57,763 bases of DNA from positions 1 through 57,763 of the forward strand of contig NZ_JAECZA010000015.1 of assembly GCF_016056275.1 (NCBI RefSeq). The letters run 5' to 3'. A program made the translations under genes and the position numbers. Shown in pieces: positions 52,699 through 57,763 of this stretch; the stretch's first letter is position 1; each line of letters starts with the position of its first letter. Under the pieces are notes generated by a model that was not told where the DNA came from, did no database searches, and worked only from the letters and a program-made list of their open reading frames with translations. The DNA comes from Dendronalium phyllosphericum CENA369. GTDB lineage: Bacteria; Cyanobacteriota; Cyanobacteriia; Cyanobacteriales; Nostocaceae.

Positions 52699-53325
52699 GT
52701 GAAGCTCACTAAAAAACTCTCAATTATTGTTTGTAGTTTAACCACAGCCTTAGTTAGTACTGCTGTGATTACCAATGCTTATAAATCAGTAGCACAAGCA
52801 GAAGGGCCAGAACTGATTACGAACGGAAGCTTTGAAGTTGACCCTCTCGCAGATCCTAACGATCCCAGCCAAACAACTCCAAATCCTAATGTTACAGGAT
52901 GGACTAAATCTGAGCCTAATAATCCTACGGACACACCAGGTGTTAACACATCAGGTATTAGAATCAGTAACTCTGCTAACACTGGTAATCAGGGTTTATC
53001 GCTGAGTGGATTTTCAGGTATTAGCTCAATATCACAGAGTATCCCTACAGTCCGTGGCCAAAACTACATACTTACTTTCTATTTAGCATCCATAGAGGAG
53101 CCACCTGACGTAAATAATAAAGTTCAGGTTCTTATCGACCGAAAGGAGGATGACGATAAGGATGGAAAGAAGTTTTTTTCAAGTAAGAATATTCCTTTTC
53201 AACCCTATACGAAATACACCGTATCTTTCAAAGCGAAAGGAGCATCTACAAAGATAGAGTTTGCTTACAAAACCAGTAAGGCGTTTTTATTTTTAGATGA
53301 TGTAAGTGTCAAATCTACAGACTAA
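52699..53325 (+). CDS. Secreted DUF642/choice-of-anchor-like protein lacking a C-terminal anchor
   Basis: 208 residues from a GTG start aligned with the ATG of its sister gene. Signal peptide LSIIVCSLTTALVSTAVITN. The mature part has ITNGSFEVDPLADPNDP, NVTGWTKSEP, NTGNQGLSLSGFSGISSISQ and LDDVSVKSTD at the end. This is a beta-sandwich, carbohydrate-binding-like surface domain. It stops exactly where its paralogue (53593-54255) continues into a PEP-CTERM anchor, so it should be released or held differently. It also contains an extra charged insert (IDRKEDDDKDGKKFFSSKN). Confidence 0.8.
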   Translation: MKLTKKLSIIVCSLTTALVSTAVITNAYKSVAQAEGPELITNGSFEVDPLADPNDPSQTTPNPNVTGWTKSEPNNPTDTPGVNTSGIRISNSANTGNQGLSLSGFSGISSISQSIPTVRGQNYILTFYLASIEEPPDVNNKVQVLIDRKEDDDKDGKKFFSSKNIPFQPYTKYTVSFKAKGASTKIEFAYKTSKAFLFLDDVSVKSTD

Positions 53326-53592
53326 CATCACGGATAAAACTATGGCAGGCTTATTAAGTCATAGACCTGCCTAGCTCTATAGTGTCGAAGATGTCACTGA
53401 AATTCATCTGACTAAAAAAACTCCAGAGTTTATAGAGAGATTATCTTGAGTATATAAATCATTATCTAGATCAATAGCTAACTCTTATAAACTAGAGTCA
53501 AATTTGAGTTTTACTGACATTACTTAGAGCAGGCATATAGCTATCAACTTGTTTTAATTGTCGTAAATTGGAATTATTTGGAGTCAATTTTC

Positions 53593-54255
53593 ATGAAATC
53601 AAATAAAAAAATCTCAATTTTTGTTTTTAGTGTTACTACTACCTTAATTAGCACTGCTGTAATTACCAATACTTATAATGCAACAGCACAAGCAGCAGAA
53701 CTAGTTAAGAACGGAAGCTTTGAACTTGACCCTCTCGTAGATCCTAACAATCCCAACGCCACAAATCCTAATGTTACAGGATGGACTAAGTCTGGCGATC
53801 CGATGGATATATCAGGCATAAGAATGAGTAATTTTCCTCAAAGTGGTAATCAAGGCTTATCACTTAGTGGATTTATCGGCCTTAGCTATATATCACAGAC
53901 GCTTTCTACAAAACCTGGTGTAGAATACGAACTTAGTTACTATTTAGCATCTATAGACGACGAACTCCCCCTTGATAATCAATTTCAGACATTTGTAGGT
54001 GGAAAAAAGCTTTTCGATCAAAAAGGCATTTTTTTTCAACCATACACGCAATATAAGTTCAATTTCAAGGCTGATGCATCGTCCACAGAGTTAAAGTTTG
54101 GGAATTGGGATAAAAAGGGATTCTTATACTTAGATAATGTTAGTGTCAAAGCTGTACCTGAACCATTAACTACTAGTGGAACAGTAATTGCTGGGTTACT
54201 GGGATTATGGATGAAGAAAAAGCGGTTCACTAGTAGTGTTGAAGCAAATAAATAG
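53593..54255 (+). CDS. Secreted DUF642-like PEP-CTERM protein
   Basis: 220 residues from ATG 53593. Signal peptide ISIFVFSVTTTLISTAVITN. The sandwich domain has ELVKNGSFELDPLVDPNNPN, NVTGWTKSG and GNQGLSLSGFIGLSYISQ. It ends with VPEPLTTSGTVIAGLLGLWM then KKKR, a complete PEP-CTERM sorting signal (VPEP motif, membrane helix, basic tail) recognised by exosortase-type systems. The 5' leader (TTGTCGT-AATT, TATTTGGAGTCA) is shared with the sister gene, showing tandem duplication including upstream sequence. Confidence 0.88.
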   Translation: MKSNKKISIFVFSVTTTLISTAVITNTYNATAQAAELVKNGSFELDPLVDPNNPNATNPNVTGWTKSGDPMDISGIRMSNFPQSGNQGLSLSGFIGLSYISQTLSTKPGVEYELSYYLASIDDELPLDNQFQTFVGGKKLFDQKGIFFQPYTQYKFNFKADASSTELKFGNWDKKGFLYLDNVSVKAVPEPLTTSGTVIAGLLGLWMKKKRFTSSVEANK

Positions 54256-54319
54256 GGCGACAATTTGGTTCAAAAATATTTTTAGCTTTGAACTATATAT
54301 TGTTCTCTAAATATTGCGC

Positions 54320-54449
54320 CCGGGGCAAACGCAGTTAAAACTTGAAATCCTTGCCATATCAGGATATCGAGCAAAAAATAACCTAATTAATGAAACGCTC
54401 CAATTCTTGCTATTAAAGGATTATTGTACTTTAAATGCGTTTGCTCTGG
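54320..54449. mobile_element. MITE-like element with terminal inverted repeats
   Basis: About 130 bases. The left end CCGGGGCAAACGCAGTTAAA and the complement of the right end, CCAGAGCAAACGCATTTAAA, agree at 17 of 20 positions. No coding capacity. This looks like a miniature inverted-repeat element mobilised by an IS transposase elsewhere. A target-site duplication could not be settled by eye. Confidence 0.5.
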
Positions 54450-54539
54450 TCAGGTGAGGCTTGAGCGAAAAATGAAAAAACCGCTTTGAGCGAACTTTTT
54501 AATTTTCTCAATATTCAATAGTAAACGGAGAAATTTTTT

Positions 54540-55217
54540 ATGCGTTTTAACCGCAAGTTAACCATTGCATCTTTAATACTACCGATACTGATTTTATGGC
54601 AGCCTACTTTAGCTGACTCAAGCAATAATGTTCCTCCCTGGCATCGAGAAGAAACACCATCTATTTGGAATAAAAATAAGTGTAATGGAGGTTCTTCGCA
54701 AAGTTTTCACTTAGATGGAGAAGTCAATAATCCAACTACTTATAACTTGCAAAAGCTACAAAATTTACGAGATACTTTAAAAAAAGAAAATCCAGCATTA
54801 ATTACTGAAGTTACTGTCACGTTTAAAACCGGCTCAGGCGAACGAACAGAAACATACTATGGAATCTCTTTATGGGAATTGATTAATAATCCGAAAGCCG
54901 GAGGTGGTCTAAAACCTGGAAATTCTGGGGTGAATACTAAAAACTCTTTTCTGAGGCAATATGTTCTAGTTGACGCTACAGATTGTTATGGTGCAGTCGT
55001 GGCTATTGGTGAAATTCAACCTAATTTTGAAGGAAAAACAGTGCTAGTTGCATTTGCAAAAAAGGGTAGTGGCAATCAAGTTGTGCCCTTAACAGATGAG
55101 GGATTTGCTCGTTTAGTAGTTCCAGGTGACAAAGCTGGAGGCCGTTACGTTAGTAATGTAACAAATATCCTCATATTATCTGCTCCCCCTTCTCCTTTAA
55201 AACGAAGATATTTTTGA
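54540..55217 (+). CDS. Secreted small protein with molybdopterin-oxidoreductase-like fold
   Basis: 225 residues with a signal peptide (LTIASLILPILILWQPTLAD). The mature part resembles the SUOX/Oxidored_molyb fold: FHLDGEVNNPTTYNLQKLQN, TYYGISLWELINNPKAGGG, LVDATDCYGAVVAIGEIQPN and GFARLVVPGDKAGGRYVSNV. The single cysteine in DATDCYG could be the counterpart of a molybdenum ligand, but full-length enzymes are larger, so cofactor binding is not assured. Its place between modA and modD favours a molybdenum link. Confidence 0.75.
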   Translation: MRFNRKLTIASLILPILILWQPTLADSSNNVPPWHREETPSIWNKNKCNGGSSQSFHLDGEVNNPTTYNLQKLQNLRDTLKKENPALITEVTVTFKTGSGERTETYYGISLWELINNPKAGGGLKPGNSGVNTKNSFLRQYVLVDATDCYGAVVAIGEIQPNFEGKTVLVAFAKKGSGNQVVPLTDEGFARLVVPGDKAGGRYVSNVTNILILSAPPSPLKRRYF

Positions 55218-55241
55218 AAACATTTCTTACTTTTTTGATTA

Positions 55242-55295
55242 AAGACGTTGCACAAACAGGAGGTTCTGTTCGTTATAAGTGTAACGTCTTATTTT
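55242..55295. terminator. Terminator between convergent genes
   Basis: AAGACGTT pairs with AACGTCTT (55242-55249 and 55283-55290) and inner AACAG/CTGTT pairs strengthen the arm; ATTTT follows on the plus strand. It separates the molybdopterin-fold gene from modD. Confidence 0.6.
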
Positions 55296-55325
55296 CAACA
55301 AACATTCTCAATTAAAAATACATTA

Positions 55326-56174
55326 CTATACTATTTTCATTTTGACTCCAATATCGCACGGTTTACCAAAGTACGGTGAACTTGTCACTAAAATATCTAT
55401 ACCAGTGCTTGCGTAATCTTTTACATTTTCAGAAGTAATACCACCAGCCGCTGCTAGTTTTAAGTTCGGATATTGCTGCTTCAACTTCAAAACCAAAGGC
55501 TTAATTTCTGAGAGCGGAATTTTATCAAACTGAATTAAATCTACACCTGCACCAGCAACCACCCAAGCATCTGTTGGTGAATCTACTTCAACGCAAATCG
55601 ATTGTTCTGGAAACTGTCTTCGCAGTTCATTCATCCGCTCAACTAGTCCAACTATACCTCCTAAAAATATCAGGTGTTGGTTAAATATCAGAACTGTTTC
55701 AGATAATCCTAAACGATGAAAAAAGCCCCCGCCAGCTAGAACTGCTTTGATGGAAAGCGCTCTAGTACCTGGAAAACACTTGCGAGTAGTCACAATTGAA
55801 ATAGACTGATTCACTGATGAAGCAGTATCTACTAATATTCTGGTACGCGAAGCAATGCCAGAGGCATATTCCATCAAATTTAATGCAACTCTCCAGCCAC
55901 TGTGCAAAGCAGTTGCAGTGCCACTAGCTTGCAAAATTAATTGCTTTTCCTCGCAGACTGTACCACTTTCTAGTTGATAATCAACTTCGGCACCACAATA
56001 TTTTAATACTCTGGCTGCTTCTTCAGTCGCGCAGATGGTCATCGGATGACGGGTCGAAAACTCGATTTTACCAAGTTGCTTGCCAATACCAAGTCCGTAA
56101 GTTGTCAAATCTAGGTAAGGAACATCTTCCTGAATTAACTTAGCGATCGCTTCATCTGAAAAGAAAACACTCAT
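55326..56174 (-). CDS. modD: ModD, quinolinate-phosphoribosyltransferase-like molybdenum-utilisation protein
   Basis: 282 residues. The start IAKLIQEDVPYLDLTTYGLG and ATEEAARVLKYCGAEVDY, then ALNLMEYASGIASRTRILVD, TTRKCFPGTRALSIKAVLAG and AAAGGITSENVKDYASTGID follow NadC architecture but with the features used to separate ModD (DLTT near the N-terminus, FPGTR and HRLGLSETVLIF). ModD genes are usually found with molybdate transport genes; the reaction is unproven. It is convergent with the secreted molybdopterin-fold protein. Confidence 0.9.
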   Translation of the reverse strand: MSVFFSDEAIAKLIQEDVPYLDLTTYGLGIGKQLGKIEFSTRHPMTICATEEAARVLKYCGAEVDYQLESGTVCEEKQLILQASGTATALHSGWRVALNLMEYASGIASRTRILVDTASSVNQSISIVTTRKCFPGTRALSIKAVLAGGGFFHRLGLSETVLIFNQHLIFLGGIVGLVERMNELRRQFPEQSICVEVDSPTDAWVVAGAGVDLIQFDKIPLSEIKPLVLKLKQQYPNLKLAAAGGITSENVKDYASTGIDILVTSSPYFGKPCDIGVKMKIV

Positions 56175-56449
56175 ATTTATTTTGCAACAAATGCATGAAT
56201 ATATAAACTTAAAATTTAACTGAGATTTACACTTAAATTAATACTATTCAATTACAGAGATTGTAATAGACACTACTATTGGTCAAAATCAAGGAAACCT
56301 ACATTAAATAAAGCTACTCTAAATCTGATAATACATAATTGTTGACAGCGATGCAAAATGTTGTTCGCTGCCATTTTAACCGAGGTTATCTGAAATTTTA
56401 AATTTGTGCCTTTCGCTATAGTCTAACAGCGGTGTATTTATCGTTCATT

Positions 56450-57100
56450 CTAATTATTTAACATTACACAAGCTTGTTTATCAACTGTTGTTGCATTTAA
56501 TAAAACTTTCTTACGCCATGTTGAATAGGAGGGTGAAAACACCCCTAGCAACTGCTGCTTGGAGGGAGCAAACAAGTTTCTCTGTGCATAGTGATACTGT
56601 CGATTCTCGTTGCGTAACGCAGCCAAAACACGAAGCATATTATAAGTGCCAAACTCGCAAGTAATCCCAGCTTCTGAATGGCAATTAATAACTGGTACTC
56701 TCACACAAGTTGCAGAAACATCCAGGTCAGGACGGTTGAGTATCTTCCGCAACTCCTGAAGCATTTTTTGCTCCTCCAGTGTGAAGTGGTTATCAAGAAG
56801 CACATCAATACTGGGAATGAGATTGAAAGCCAAAGCTACAGGAAAACGCTTTGCTTCTAGTGGTTCTGATGGAGTTTTGATAATTTGTAAAGAACCACTT
56901 TTGAGTTCTTCAATACCCGTGACACCTCGACCAGAAGCAGAATGAATTAGGGCAATGAGGTGAGGACGCACGCCCTCAAGACACTTGACAAGGAGTGTAG
57001 TTAGAGCGTAAAAGATAGCCGCGAGTAGGGCAAATAATATACCGAGAATATACGAACTGTCGATTGAAACCATCACGAAGCGCAGTTTAGTAACCAGCAC
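56450..57100 (-). pseudogene. Chimeric ORF: EamA transporter start fused to an aspartate-semialdehyde dehydrogenase fragment
   Basis: The 216-codon frame is a mosaic. Residues about 15-53 (SYILGILFALLAAIFYALTT, LLVKCLEG) are the first helix of an EamA/DMT transporter. Residues 54-150 (SASGRGVTGIEELKSGS, FPVALAFNLIPSIDVLL, VSATCVRVPVINCHSEAG) are from the C-terminal dimerisation domain of aspartate-semialdehyde dehydrogenase, without the catalytic Cys region. The remaining 66 residues match nothing I know. The junctions are in frame by chance or selection. It lies against IS fragments, and I treat it as rearrangement debris. Confidence 0.7.
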
Positions 57101-57111
57101 TAATTCTAAAA

Positions 57112-57513
57112 ATGCGATCGCAATATGATGTACTTTTAGGGGATAGAGCTTTTGGTGTTTACGCCGATATGGTTGCTATTAGAAAACTTGACTGTGATGC
57201 TGTATTTCGCAAACATCAATCTCGAAAAACAACCATACGAAAAGGTAAAATTGTAGGAGATTGTGACAAGCTTGTTACATGGCATAAACCTAAAGGATGC
57301 CCCAAAGGATTGAGCCAGGATGAATTTTTCACTTTACCTCCTTCTATAACTGTTAGAGAAATTTACTACTACATTGTTATTCCTGGTTTTCGTACTCAAA
57401 GAGTCAGTTTAATTACTACTCTATTAGATCAAGCAACTTATCCCACATTAAAAATCGTCCGACTTTACTATCGAAGGTGGCAAGTTGAACTCGATTTAAG
57501 TAGAACGGCGTAA
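57112..57513 (+). pseudogene. IS4-family transposase fragment
   Basis: 133 codons from the DDE domain of an IS4-type transposase: YDVLLGDRAFGVYADMVAIR with the second catalytic Asp (GDRAFG), then TWHKPKGCPKGLSQDEFF, YYIVIPGFRTQRVSLITTLL and YYRRWQVELDL with the catalytic Glu region. The N-terminal part with the first Asp is absent. The C-terminus breaks after VELDL, where SRTA and a stop replace the expected continuation, probably at the border of the next insertion sequence. Confidence 0.85.
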
Positions 57514-57763
57514 AAAAACCGAAGTTGGTTATTCATAGTGTCAGAATAATTTGACATTTTTAGCTAAGGCATCATGTAAAAATAAATTAAACAATTTTCT
57601 AAATAGTTAGACAATCATAATGTAATCAAATTACAGCGTTAAATGTCTAATAACCAGGAAATCAAAAGCATTCAAGGCAAGTACGATTTGTTATCGCCTT
57701 ATTTGAACGAGAAAACACGGCGTATCTGGGCAGCAATTGAAGCCCAAAGCTTGGGGTGGGGAG
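57500..57763 (+). mobile_element. ISAzo13-type insertion sequence, 5' part (cut by the window edge)
   Basis: The IS4 fragment ends abruptly near 57500, after which unrelated AT-rich sequence leads to a new transposase start at 57643. This is best explained as a younger element inserted into the IS4 copy. The outer end of the element could not be fixed exactly because its other terminus is outside the window. Confidence 0.5.
57643..57763 (+). CDS. ISAzo13-family transposase, N-terminal part (partial)
   Basis: 40 codons in view, running off the right edge: MSNNQEIKSIQGKYDLLSPY, then LNEKTRRIWAAIEAQSLGWG. The run YDxLSPxLNExTRRxWAAxEA followed by LGWG is characteristic of the N-terminus of ISAzo13-type transposases. 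Start chosen at the only upstream ATG in frame. Confidence 0.75.
   Translation, partial: MSNNQEIKSIQGKYDLLSPYLNEKTRRIWAAIEAQSLGWG

Overview
The window comes from a cyanobacterium, most probably a filamentous nitrogen-fixing one (Nostocales-like). The evidence is direct: genes for chlorophyll synthase (chlG), the cytochrome b6f subunit PetP, a PucC-type chlorophyll carrier, beta-carotene hydroxylase (crtR) and ferredoxin-sulfite reductase (sir); a nitrogenase-cofactor gene (nifN); very frequent GCGATCGC (HIP1) octamers; and heptameric tandem repeats of the kind known from heterocystous cyanobacteria. Almost everything outside 14-23 kb looks like core chromosome with scattered mobile debris.

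Layout. 1-0.3 kb: 5' part of a group II intron on the minus strand, running off the left edge. 0.3-9.4 kb: aldo/keto reductase, a membrane protein, an SMI1/KNR4-HEAT protein, a frameshifted aspartic protease, the PucC-like carrier, an inositol-phosphatase-family enzyme and a zinc dehydrogenase. 9.5-12.1 kb: chlG, a Get3d-like ATPase and petP, all on the minus strand. 12.2-13.3 kb: a Uma2-family gene preceded by the decayed tail of another. 14.0-26.8 kb: a polysaccharide cluster, all on the plus strand. It starts with a three-gene lipid-linked sugar module (DPM-type GT2, small flippase, GT-C-like membrane protein), then an ABC exporter pair (Wzm/Wzt-like), a methyltransferase, two GT4 enzymes, GDP-mannose 4,6-dehydratase and two more GT4 enzymes. 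The part from about 13.4 to 23.5 kb is visibly more AT-rich than the rest, and related direct repeats lie on both sides of the three-gene module. 26.9-35.7 kb: Uma2, pyruvate kinase, crtR, a TPR protein, rsmE, sir and a secreted barrel-like protein.

36.1-47.8 kb: two tandem ADP-ribosylglycohydrolases, an HTH protein, membrane and hypothetical proteins, tRNA-Arg(TCT) followed by a small PD-(D/E)XK protein, an SDR, an ACP phosphodiesterase, two tandem rhomboid proteases and an EF-G paralogue. 48.1-56.2 kb: a molybdenum-flavoured region with an isolated nifN, modA, a secreted protein with a molybdopterin-oxidoreductase-like fold and modD. Mixed in are a frameshifted hsdR fragment, two sister surface proteins (one with a PEP-CTERM tail, one without), a MITE-like element and a family of TTACCA/TGGTAA inverted repeats between nifN and modA. 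56.4-57.8 kb: a scrap zone with a chimeric EamA/aspartate-semialdehyde-dehydrogenase ORF, a truncated IS4 transposase and the start of an ISAzo13-type transposase cut by the right edge.

The points most worth following are the inverted-repeat family around nifN and modA, the sulfite reductase with a ribbon-helix-helix-like tail, the tandem ADP-ribosylglycohydrolases in which one copy has lost a metal-ligand aspartate (GGDTD to GGHTD), and the repeat-bounded sugar-lipid module. All functional calls rest on motif recognition by eye; no database search was run.
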